NCBI RefSeq assembly: GCF_022554085.1
Contig: NZ_JAKFYR010000003.1
Location: 354,074 to 418,073 of the forward strand
Reading direction: 5' to 3'
Source: Rhodococcus sp. CH91
GTDB taxonomy: Bacteria; Actinomycetota; Actinomycetes; Mycobacteriales; Mycobacteriaceae
DNA: 64,000 nt
The notes below the pieces were generated by a model that saw only the letters and a list, made by a program, of their open reading frames with translations, made no database searches and was not told where the DNA came from. Below are positions 32,380 through 39,655 of the stretch, piece after piece; positions within the stretch are counted from its first letter, which is position 1; every line of letters starts with the position of its first letter. The position numbers and the translations under genes are program-made.

Positions 32380-33921
32380 TCAGGACGTCTTGACCGCGTC
32401 GTCGAACAGCACCATCAGTCCCGAGGTGAAATCCATGCCGGAGATCGAGGTCGTCGTCGCGCCGATGCTCGGGCTGGAATAGGTCCACAGGACGAAGTCC
32501 TTGTCGTGGACGTACTCGCTGGCCTCGGCGATCTTCTTCCTCCGCTCGTCCTCGTCGAGTTCGGTGCGGGTCGCCTGATACAGCGCATCCCACGCCGGAT
32601 CGGCGACCATCGGGGCGGAGCCACGGGCGAGCTGGGAGAACGGGCGGTCCGCGTCGTACATACCGACATAGCCCAGACCCTTGTAGAAGATGTCGGCGCT
32701 GCTGCCCTCACGCAGCTGCTGCGACCACACGGCGATCTCGAGGGTTTCCACCGTCGGTGCGAAACCCACTTCCGCCAGCTGTGCACCGACGGCTTCGAGC
32801 AGCGACTTGTACATGCTCAGGCCGGCAAGCTTGATCTGCGCCCCTTCGGCACCGGCCTCGGCGAGCAGACGCTTCGCCTTCTCCGGATCGTAGGCGGGAC
32901 GGGCGATCGTGTCGGTATACCCGTTGATCACCTCGAGCGGAAGCTGGCCGTCCTCCTTCTGACCCGCGCCGTAGGTCAGCGCCTCGATGAGCTCGTCGAT
33001 GTTGATCGCCGCATTGGCCGCCTCGCGGACGCGCTCGTCGGCGAACGGACCGGAAACCGAATTGAACTGCATCATGTTCTGGCTACCACCGAACTCGTTG
33101 GTGAGAACAAAGTTCGGGTTCGTACCCACCGTCTTGATCGCCTGGATACCGAGCTGGTGCGCGACGTCGACCTGGCCGGATTCCAGGGCGGACGCGAGCG
33201 AGGTGGGATCACTGAAGTAGCGAAGGTCGATGTTCGGGGTCTTCGGCGCCTCACCCCAGTACCCCTCATAGGCGTGGAACATCACGCCGGTGTTGAGGTC
33301 GAACTCGCCGATCCTGTAGGGGCCGGTACCCACCGGGGCAGCTGCGAAGCCGTCGGGTCCGAGCTGTTCGTAGAGAGCTTTCGGAACGATCGAGACCTGT
33401 CCGACCGCGTTGAGCAGCAACGCATCCGGACCCTTGGTGGTGATCCGCACCGTCGCGTCGTCGAGCGCGGTCACGGCGTCGATACCGGTGAGCACGCTGG
33501 CCGTGACGAAGGATTCCTCGAGGATCTCGGTGAACGAGAAGACGACGTCGTCGACCGTCAGCGGCGTTCCGTCGTGGAAGGTCACGCCCTCACGGATCGT
33601 GAAGTCCCAGGTGGTGTCGTCGACGCGGTTCCATTCGGTGGCCAGTCCCGGCTCCGGGTCGCTGCCGCCGATGATGCGCACCAGGGATTCGAAGGCGTTG
33701 TACTGGGCCGTCTGGTACTGCATGTCGAGGGGGTTGAGCGCGCGGATCGAGATGGTCGAGCCGACGACGATGGTGTCGGCCGCGGCGGCACCACCGGAAG
33801 CGGAATCGGTACCCGGGGCGCACGCCGAGAGCAGCGCGGCGGACAGAGCGAGAGAGACTCCGGCGGTGGCGATCCGGCGTGTCCTCCGGCGGCGGAGGGG
33901 GGCAGGGATGATAGCGGTCAT
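32380..33921 (-). CDS. Peptide-type ABC importer, substrate-binding lipoprotein (SBP family 5)
   Basis: A 513-residue extracellular solute-binding protein of family 5 (DppA/OppA/NikA). It begins with an Arg-rich stretch (RRRRTRR) and hydrophobic core ending in the lipobox LLSAC (Cys near residue 33), so it is a lipoprotein anchored outside the membrane. The arginine cluster might direct it to the Tat pathway, but no canonical RRxFLK is present. The family motifs TTWDFTIREGVTFHDGTPLTVDDVVFSF and APVGTGPYRIGEF are intact. AGGAA precedes the ATG at 33921. It determines the importer's specificity, which cannot be read from sequence. Confidence 0.92.
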   Translation of the reverse strand: MTAIIPAPLRRRRTRRIATAGVSLALSAALLSACAPGTDSASGGAAAADTIVVGSTISIRALNPLDMQYQTAQYNAFESLVRIIGGSDPEPGLATEWNRVDDTTWDFTIREGVTFHDGTPLTVDDVVFSFTEILEESFVTASVLTGIDAVTALDDATVRITTKGPDALLLNAVGQVSIVPKALYEQLGPDGFAAAPVGTGPYRIGEFDLNTGVMFHAYEGYWGEAPKTPNIDLRYFSDPTSLASALESGQVDVAHQLGIQAIKTVGTNPNFVLTNEFGGSQNMMQFNSVSGPFADERVREAANAAINIDELIEALTYGAGQKEDGQLPLEVINGYTDTIARPAYDPEKAKRLLAEAGAEGAQIKLAGLSMYKSLLEAVGAQLAEVGFAPTVETLEIAVWSQQLREGSSADIFYKGLGYVGMYDADRPFSQLARGSAPMVADPAWDALYQATRTELDEDERRKKIAEASEYVHDKDFVLWTYSSPSIGATTTSISGMDFTSGLMVLFDDAVKTS

Positions 33922-33961
33922 GTCACGTTCCTGAGGGGTGGGAGAGGTGAGGTGCGGGTCG

Positions 33962-34267
33962 TCATCCGGCGACGTTGCCGAGAGCACGGTCCACTCGTTC
34001 GTGATGGTCGAGGACGGCACCGAAGACACGGGAGACGTACGCATCGCGTTCGGTGGCGAGCACTGCAGCTGTCTCGGCATCGGGCAGGTACCCGTCGAGC
34101 CGGGCCGGGTCGACGACTCCGGCCTCGGCGAGCATCTTCTCCAGAACGATGGTGCGGTCCTTGAGAATCCAGAGCTGCGAGGTGAGCTCCGAGACGACGC
34201 GGGCGAGATCGTCGAGGCGGTCCTCGGGGAGGTAGTTCGGTCGGGGAGCGGCGGGATTGACTGTCAT
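33962..34267 (-). CDS. Small helical protein A of unknown function, paralogue of the protein at 28849
   Basis: A 101-residue soluble protein, largely helical by composition. It shares with the protein at 28849-29133 the pattern P.YL..D near residue 11, S.LW..KDR...LEKML in the middle and ER...V.R.FG.V.D near the end. Its ATG overlaps the stop of methyltransferase A (ATGA), so the two are translationally coupled, which hints at a stoichiometric complex. A first-choice start upstream is not needed since MTVNPAAPRPNYL gives the conserved N-terminus. No database family comes to mind. The duplicated methyltransferase/small-protein arrangement is the least explained part of the cluster. Confidence 0.7.
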   Translation of the reverse strand: MTVNPAAPRPNYLPEDRLDDLARVVSELTSQLWILKDRTIVLEKMLAEAGVVDPARLDGYLPDAETAAVLATERDAYVSRVFGAVLDHHERVDRALGNVAG

Positions 34268-35340
34268 GTCGTTCGATCCTGTTGCGGTCGGTCGGGTTTG
34301 ACGGCGTGGGTGATCCACGGGAAGACACCTCCGTCGGCACCGTAGGAGGTCACGTCGACGAATCCGGCTCGCTCGAGCATTCCCACGAGATCCCGGCCCA
34401 GAGCTTCACGCCAGTACGGTTCACCCCGGTTCTCGGTCTCCCAGTCGAGGACCACGGCGTCGAAGGCCGAGTGCCGGTCGTAGGGCGCGACCTCGCCGAG
34501 CAGGAATTCACCACCCGGCTCGAGCAGGCGGAACGCCTCGGCGAGGATGGCCTCGGCCCCGGCGTCGGGGACCTCGTGGAAGAGCGAGAACATGGTGACG
34601 AGATCGGCTGTGCCGTCGGGGAGTCCGGTGTGCTCGATGTCGGCGTGCCGCCACTCGATGCCCTCGATGCCCCGGGCCTGCGCGGTGGCGATCCCGTGGC
34701 GCAACGAGCTCACAGCGAGATCGACTGCCGTCACGGGTGATCCCGGATAGGCCTTCGTCAGGGCGAAGGTGTAACGCCCGCTGGAGGCGCCGAATTCGAC
34801 GATGTGACGGTAGGACTCGCGATGCGCGGCCCTTGCGACGGTGGCCCGGTGGTCCTTGCGCGCCTGACCCGTCCGGACCGCGCCGACGCCACCCGGGACG
34901 AGAACGTAGTGGAAGACGAGCTCGGTGATGGCCGGGCCCATGAGGTCGTGCCCGTTCCATCCTCCCGGCGTGAGGTGGAATTCGTTCTCCCAGTATTGCG
35001 GTGGTACGACGTCGGGGTCCTCGACGAGTTGCCGGCCCGGCGGCGGCGAAGCGAGCCACGCCTCGACGGTGGGACGGATGCTCTCCACCGCGGGAAGTGC
35101 GCGTACGTACACTTCCTCGGCCACCCACCGGGTGAGGAATCGGTCGAACGCCCACGCCGGCGAGTCGGCGAGTACCTGCGCCACCGAGGCCCTGCGTTCG
35201 TCGAGAGCGGTCGGGGGCACCGGCACCGCCTCGTCGTACTCGCGCCGCGCGGTCGCCTGAAGGACGCCACCGCTGAATTTCTGTGTGGAGCCGAGGAATT
35301 CCAGGCCTGCCCGATGGGCTTGCCGAAGCCGAATATCCAC
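34264..35340 (-). CDS. Class I SAM-dependent methyltransferase A, first gene of unit B
   Basis: A 358-residue paralogue of the methyltransferase at 31254-32345. The N-terminal helical region contains PQYWENEFHLTPGGWNGHDLMG. The methyltransferase domain has motif I IVEFGASSGRYTFALTKAYPG, post-I VTAVDLAVSSL and motif IV DLVTMFSLFHEVP. The start is GTG at 35340 with GGAGGAA four bases before it. It is the first gene of unit B, following an AT-rich 132-base promoter region that shares an 8-mer with the IclR promoter region. Two such enzymes in one operon suggest two methyl-transfer steps or a heteromeric enzyme. The substrate is unknown. Confidence 0.8.
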   Translation of the reverse strand: MDIRLRQAHRAGLEFLGSTQKFSGGVLQATARREYDEAVPVPPTALDERRASVAQVLADSPAWAFDRFLTRWVAEEVYVRALPAVESIRPTVEAWLASPPPGRQLVEDPDVVPPQYWENEFHLTPGGWNGHDLMGPAITELVFHYVLVPGGVGAVRTGQARKDHRATVARAAHRESYRHIVEFGASSGRYTFALTKAYPGSPVTAVDLAVSSLRHGIATAQARGIEGIEWRHADIEHTGLPDGTADLVTMFSLFHEVPDAGAEAILAEAFRLLEPGGEFLLGEVAPYDRHSAFDAVVLDWETENRGEPYWREALGRDLVGMLERAGFVDVTSYGADGGVFPWITHAVKPDRPQQDRTT

Positions 35341-35472
35341 TGGGTTCCTCCGAACGAGAATGATGCTGCGGACCTGATTGCCGCTATGTGGATAGTTCTA
35401 CCGCACTATATGGCAGAGACGAACATCCGAGACTTAATGTTTACTTCTACGCAATAACTGCTTTTGCGCAGG
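35341..35472. promoter_or_regulatory. Promoter region of unit B
   Basis: 132 AT-rich bases between the MFS stop and the methyltransferase A start, both on the minus strand. It contains TGATTGCC (35375-35382, identical to 26044-26051), the palindrome CTATGTGGATAG (35384-35395) and CACTATATGGCA (35404-35415), close to the GCAATATGGCA at 39536-39546. Candidate regulator sites; the exact promoter elements are not defined. Confidence 0.5.
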
Positions 35473-36855
35473 TCACACCGGATTCGGTGAGCGGAGTCTG
35501 CCGAGCCCGAGCGCGACCACGTTGCCGATGCACAGAGCGCACCCTGTTCCCCCCACCACCAGGCCCAGAGCGGTCAGCGACAGACCTGTGGCACCGTCAC
35601 CGGAACCGGCGTCCATGGTGAACGCGACGATCACCGCGGAGAAGTTCGCCCCGACGAACTGCGCGGTGCGATACACCCCGCTGATACTTCCGGCATGGGA
35701 GGTCGGGACGGATTCGTGCAGACTGAGCTGATTGCCGAGATTGTTGAAACCGTTCGGTATTCCGAGCAGGACGCCGACCAGCACGAGCAGCCAGATCGGG
35801 CTTTCCGCATCGAGCACGCCGGCCATCATCGCACCGGCGACGAGGAGTGCGGTGGACCCGATGAGCAGCAACCACCGCGGCGACAGGCGTTTCGACAACC
35901 TCGTCGCGGCCATCGTCCCGAGCACCCCGACCCCGAAGACCGGAAACATGAGCAGGCCCGACACCAGAGGGCCGAGACCGCGACCGGCCTCGAACCACAC
36001 GGGCATTCCGTAGAACACGCAATAGAAGGCGGTGAAGGTGGCCATGCCCCGCAGACACGTCAGGGACAGCGCCGGATATCCGACCAGGAGCCGGACATCG
36101 ACGAAAGGCGTGCGGGCGTACCACTCCCGCAGGACGAACGCCCCGGCCGCCGCGATCGTCACCACCAGCAGCGGCCAGAGGGCGCGCCCGGGAAGTTCGA
36201 TCAGGAACACCAGCATGCTCACCAGGGTGGCGACGAACAGCAGTACACCGAGTGGGTCCAGCTCGCGCAGCGTACGTGCGATGCCGGGCCGGTCGGTCCG
36301 CGGCGGATCCGGAGGCACCGTCGACCACACCCACCACACCGAATTCAGAAGCAGGGGAACGTTGATCCAGAAGATCCCCTGCCATCCCATCCCCGCGACC
36401 ACGAGGCCGCCGAGTGCCGGCCCGAGGGCGGCGCTGGTCTGACCGCACACCGCGATCACGCCCAGCGCGGAGGCCGGCGCGGCCTTCCGTTCGGCCGCGA
36501 TCCGGCGGACGAGTGCCATCGCGGCCGGGAACTGGGCGGACGAGCCGAGTCCCAACAGCACCCGATCCGCGATCAGCCACCCCGTCGACGGCATGAACGG
36601 CCCGGCGAGGGTGGCGACCGCAACGATCGCCAGACCCCAGAGATAGACGCGACGTGCACCGAAGACATCGCAGAGACGGCCGGCGACCGGAGCCCCGACC
36701 GCTGCGGCGATGTACATCGACGAGATCAACCACGGTAACGACGACGAATCACCGAAATGTTGTGCGATGGACACCAGCGCCACCGCGATGAGAGCGGAGT
36801 TGAACCCTTGCAGTACCGTTCCCGAGCCGAGCGCGAACGCAAGCGAACGGGGCAG
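35473..36855 (-). CDS. MFS transporter (14-TM drug:H+ antiporter type) with no ordinary start codon
   Basis: A major facilitator of about 460 residues. TM1 begins LAFALGSGTVLQGFNSALIAVALV, followed by motif A-like GRLCDVFGARRVYLWG and fourteen or so hydrophobic segments typical of the DHA2 (EmrB/QacA) group. There is no ATG, GTG or TTG in frame between the end of the preceding gene and the middle of TM1; the first such codon would remove half of TM1. A CTG at 36855, three bases after GGGGGAG, gives a sensible N-terminus (LPRSLAFALG), so I use it. It is the last gene of unit C. It probably exports or imports a pathway compound. Start uncertain; family certain. Confidence 0.75.
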   Translation of the reverse strand: MPRSLAFALGSGTVLQGFNSALIAVALVSIAQHFGDSSSLPWLISSMYIAAAVGAPVAGRLCDVFGARRVYLWGLAIVAVATLAGPFMPSTGWLIADRVLLGLGSSAQFPAAMALVRRIAAERKAAPASALGVIAVCGQTSAALGPALGGLVVAGMGWQGIFWINVPLLLNSVWWVWSTVPPDPPRTDRPGIARTLRELDPLGVLLFVATLVSMLVFLIELPGRALWPLLVVTIAAAGAFVLREWYARTPFVDVRLLVGYPALSLTCLRGMATFTAFYCVFYGMPVWFEAGRGLGPLVSGLLMFPVFGVGVLGTMAATRLSKRLSPRWLLLIGSTALLVAGAMMAGVLDAESPIWLLVLVGVLLGIPNGFNNLGNQLSLHESVPTSHAGSISGVYRTAQFVGANFSAVIVAFTMDAGSGDGATGLSLTALGLVVGGTGCALCIGNVVALGLGRLRSPNPV

Positions 36856-36908
36856 GGACTCCCCCTGCCCCGCCGCTCGTGTCGCTGCTCGCCCCGTTGC
36901 CGGGGCGC

Positions 36909-37841
36909 TCAGAGCTCCGCCGCCTGTGCGGGGGTCAGGAACAGCACCTCGTCGCGTGCGGCGAGCTCGCCGAGCAGGCGATCGGCGACGTCGGCGTAAC
37001 AGGCCTGACCGAGAACCCAGCCGAACCAGTTCAGTCCGAGGAACCTGCCGCCGACGATATCCGCATCGGCGACGAGTCGGTCGACCGTGTCGTGGACGAG
37101 TTCCTCGTACGACAGGTACGGCAGGTTCCGCGTGTACATCGCGAACATGTCCTCGGTCTCCAGACCGAGTGGCACCGCCGTGAGTCCGGTCGCGCCACCT
37201 TCGAGCGGGACGGGCCGTTCGTCGGCGGGCCAGTCGCCGAACCAGGCGAATCCTTCCTCGGCGAGCAGTCGCGGAGTCCTCTGTGACTGACAGCGTTCCG
37301 GGGAGAACCATCCGGTCACGGCCGAACCGACGGCGGTTTCGACGGCCGCCTTCGATTCCCGGATGTAGGTCCGCTCCTGCTCCTCGGTCATCTGCGGACT
37401 CAGCACGAGAGTCGCAGCACGGCCGCGGCAGACGATCTCGGCGGCACGTGGTGCGACGGCGCGCGCCAGTCCCGGCATCCGGCTCACTCCGTACTCGTCG
37501 AGTGCGACCGCGGCCGGGACGCCGTGCTTCTCCGCGATGGACAGCAGCCGGAAGATTCCGACCGTGAGCCCGAAATCCCACTGGGACAGCCGGGCCACCT
37601 GACCTTTCGGGGGATTCGCTTCGCGGCCCACACCCCCGGCGATGTATCCGGGGCCGAAATCGCCCGACCCGAGCGTGTCCTGATAGTACGGCGCGTGGAG
37701 CACGAGACCCACCGCCAGCTTCTTACCCGGAGGCAGTTCGAGCGGCGGCCGGAAGCCGTCGTGGGTGATCGTGACGTCCGGGGCGAAAACCACGGCGTCG
37801 GAAGGATTGTCGATCAGTTTTGCAGCGTTCGATGTCGTCAT
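36909..37841 (-). CDS. Polysaccharide-deacetylase-fold protein lacking metal-binding histidines
   Basis: A 310-residue protein of the NodB/PuuE deacetylase fold, related to its upstream neighbour by the YWPGG/LPPGKK-VAVG(L/V) strand, the SQWDFGLTVGIFRLLSIAEKHGVPA segment and the barrel order. Where the neighbour has EIMSHG, this one has EIVCRG (Arg 139 for the metal His). Where the neighbour has THPFVSGQPH, this one has LNWFGWVLGQACY, losing both histidines. It therefore cannot bind metal in the usual way and is probably a non-catalytic partner. The ATG at 37841 overlaps the neighbour's stop (ATGA), supporting a complex of the two proteins. Confidence 0.75.
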   Translation of the reverse strand: MTTSNAAKLIDNPSDAVVFAPDVTITHDGFRPPLELPPGKKLAVGLVLHAPYYQDTLGSGDFGPGYIAGGVGREANPPKGQVARLSQWDFGLTVGIFRLLSIAEKHGVPAAVALDEYGVSRMPGLARAVAPRAAEIVCRGRAATLVLSPQMTEEQERTYIRESKAAVETAVGSAVTGWFSPERCQSQRTPRLLAEEGFAWFGDWPADERPVPLEGGATGLTAVPLGLETEDMFAMYTRNLPYLSYEELVHDTVDRLVADADIVGGRFLGLNWFGWVLGQACYADVADRLLGELAARDEVLFLTPAQAAEL

Positions 37842-38764
37842 GCGGGAACCTCGCCGGCACGAGCGGCGGCGTGTGCGACCTGCTCGTCGTAGAAGTGTTC
37901 GATGTAGTACTCGCTGATCTCCTCGGCGGTGGCGATCCAGATTCGCGGATCGCTGCGCAGATAATCGAAGATCTCCTCGATGTACCGGATCATGTGCGGT
38001 TGCCCCGAGACGAACGGATGGGTGGCGACACATGTCACGCGCGCCTGACCGTCCTCCTCGGCATCGCGCAGCAGGCGGCTCACCTGAGCCTTGGCCTGAT
38101 CGGCGAAGAACCGCCCGGTGTGGTTGCGCGTGGTGACGATCGGGAAGTCGTTGAGCATGAAGCTGTACGGGATCGACACCAGTTTGCGGTCGCCGGACGT
38201 CCGCAGCGGCCGTGGTTGCTCGTCGTGGATCCAGTCCGCGTGGTAGATCATCCCGTGCTCGGCCATGAGATCGCAGGTGGCATCGGTACCCGAAACCCGA
38301 GGGCCGAGCATGCCTTTGATGGGTTTTCCCCAATACTTCTGCGCGAGAGCCTGGTTGAGCCGGTAGAACTCGCTCTCCTGCTCGGCGTCGAGACCGAACA
38401 GCGGTCGCAGATTGGAGATGCCGTGGCTCATGATCTCCCAGTTCCTCTGCGCCATCGCATCCCGGATCTCGGGGAACTCCTCGAGGATCACCAGCGAGAG
38501 CGAGGCAGTGGAGGGGATCTCGTATTCGTCGATCGCGCGCAACATGCGCCAGAAACCCACGCGGTTACCGAATTCCCGGTGGAAGTAGTGCTGGGGATCG
38601 GGGCTGAGCGCGCGACCGGTGGGCCCGCCCCCGCCGGGCGCGACGAAGTCGTAGTGCTCGACGTTGGGGGCGTGCCAGACGGCGACGGTCTTCCCGCCCG
38701 GCCAGGTGACACGCGGCCTGTCGATGATGGGACTGTAGACGAGACGTTCGTTGGACGAGATCAC
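37838..38764 (-). CDS. Polysaccharide-deacetylase-family hydrolase (PuuE/allantoinase-like)
   Basis: A 308-residue member of the NodB-type deacetylase superfamily, closest in pattern to the group of small-molecule amidohydrolases such as PuuE rather than true chitin or peptidoglycan deacetylases, as there is no signal peptide. It opens with RPRVTWPGGKTVAVWHAPNVEHYDF. The metal-site motifs EIMSHGISN (His 114) and THPFVSGQPH (His 249, His 257) are intact. GTG start overlaps the stop of the amidohydrolase gene upstream (GTGA). It probably hydrolyses a cyclic or linear amide of the pathway compound in the cytosol. Substrate unknown. Confidence 0.8.
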   Translation of the reverse strand: MISSNERLVYSPIIDRPRVTWPGGKTVAVWHAPNVEHYDFVAPGGGGPTGRALSPDPQHYFHREFGNRVGFWRMLRAIDEYEIPSTASLSLVILEEFPEIRDAMAQRNWEIMSHGISNLRPLFGLDAEQESEFYRLNQALAQKYWGKPIKGMLGPRVSGTDATCDLMAEHGMIYHADWIHDEQPRPLRTSGDRKLVSIPYSFMLNDFPIVTTRNHTGRFFADQAKAQVSRLLRDAEEDGQARVTCVATHPFVSGQPHMIRYIEEIFDYLRSDPRIWIATAEEISEYYIEHFYDEQVAHAAARAGEVPA

Positions 38765-39438
38765 GACGATCGTCCCGTGACGGCGTGCGCGGCGCGTGCC
38801 CGGGCCAGCGCTGCGAGGCGCTCCATCGTCTCGTCCTTGGTCACGATGTCGGCGTAGCGGTCCTGCATGTCCCACAGGGCCACCTCGCCGGACAGGGTGC
38901 GGAAGTCGTCGACGCACTCCTCGACGACGCTCACCCGGTAGTTCCGGTAGGCGGCGTCGACCACGGTGGCCCGGACGCAGCCGCTCGTGCTGGTGCCGGT
39001 CACGATGATCTCGTCGACACCGAGCGACTGCAGCAGATCGTGGAGCCGGGTCTCGTAGAAGCCGCTCGCCACCGTCTTCTCGACGACGTGGTCGGTCTCG
39101 GAGACCGGGAGCAGCGGGTGCATCTCGGTCCAGGGATTGCCCCGCTCGCACACCTCGGTCAGGCTCGACCGCACTCGCTGTGCGAGCATCCGATCGTCCA
39201 GGGAATCGAGGATCACCACGAGGAAGACCACGGGCACATTCGCTGCACGGGCCGCGTCGAGCAGTTCGGCAGTGTGGGTGACGGCGTCGAGCGCGGTGGA
39301 TCCGCACTTCTCGTGCTGAGTGAACGCCTTCTGGAAGTCCACTACGACGACGGCCGGGTTCTCACCGGGTCCGATCCGGGTCCTCGCTGCGCGCAGGGCA
39401 CGGATGCCGGCTACTTCTTCGTTCCAATCGACGGTCAT
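38761..39438 (-). CDS. Isochorismatase-fold cysteine amidohydrolase (N-carbamoylsarcosine amidase-like), copy 2
   Basis: A 225-residue cysteine hydrolase with the complete triad: Asp in AVVVVDFQKAFTQ (near residue 33), Lys in HVVEKTVASGFYET and Cys in TGTSTSGCVRATVVDA. The TSGCVRAT motif is characteristic of N-carbamoylsarcosine amidohydrolase-like enzymes. GAGGAAATC precedes the ATG at 39438. It is the first gene of unit C and is followed with a 4-base overlap by the deacetylase-family genes. It should release ammonia (and CO2 if a carbamoyl group) from a linear intermediate. It is a distant paralogue of the protein at 20260-20922. Confidence 0.88.
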   Translation of the reverse strand: MTVDWNEEVAGIRALRAARTRIGPGENPAVVVVDFQKAFTQHEKCGSTALDAVTHTAELLDAARAANVPVVFLVVILDSLDDRMLAQRVRSSLTEVCERGNPWTEMHPLLPVSETDHVVEKTVASGFYETRLHDLLQSLGVDEIIVTGTSTSGCVRATVVDAAYRNYRVSVVEECVDDFRTLSGEVALWDMQDRYADIVTKDETMERLAALARARAAHAVTGRSS

Positions 39439-39563
39439 GATTTCCTCGCATCTGTGGCTGTCCGAGCGTCACGCTCGCGAAACCATCATGCGGGAATCGT
39501 GAATCCATAATGTGAATCAATTGTTACAAGTAATCGCAATATGGCACTTGTCAGACAAATTCA

Positions 39564-39576
39564 TCCACATTGTGGA
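39564..39576. promoter_or_regulatory. Perfect palindrome TCCACATTGTGGA
   Basis: Six-base arms around a central T, about 125 bases upstream of the first gene of unit C. Related sequence: the CTATCCACATAG palindrome (complement of 35384-35395) before unit B. The 13-bp dyad fits a dimeric regulator such as IclR. Confidence 0.45.
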
Positions 39577-39600
39577 AATCCGATCGATCTCCGGAAACAC

Positions 39601-39636
39601 GTGTGCCGCCCCCGACCGGAATCGGAGGCGGCACAC
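39601..39636 (-). terminator. pckA terminator hairpin
   Basis: Arms GTGTGCCGCC (39601-39610) and GGCGGCACAC (39627-39636) pair perfectly, with an inner CCGA/TCGG stem. It starts 20 bases beyond the pckA stop on the minus strand. Confidence 0.75.
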
Positions 39637-39655
39637 GGGGTGCTCGGGCCGGGGC

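Larger units (their letters stand above)
39439..39655. promoter_or_regulatory. Promoter region of unit C with palindromic sites
   Basis: 217 bases between pckA and unit C. The part from 39481 to 39585 is AT-rich. It holds TCCATAATGTGA (39504-39515; its complement contains CACATTATG, as at 26051-26059), GCAATATGGCA (39536-39546) and the perfect palindrome TCCACA-T-TGTGGA (39564-39576). The pckA terminator hairpin lies at 39601-39636. These are the best operator candidates of the cluster. Confidence 0.5.

Noticed and set aside
18456-39655. Genomic island with integrase or tRNA attachment site
   Set aside because: No integrase, transposase, tRNA or flanking direct repeats were seen at either border, and base composition looks similar to the rest.
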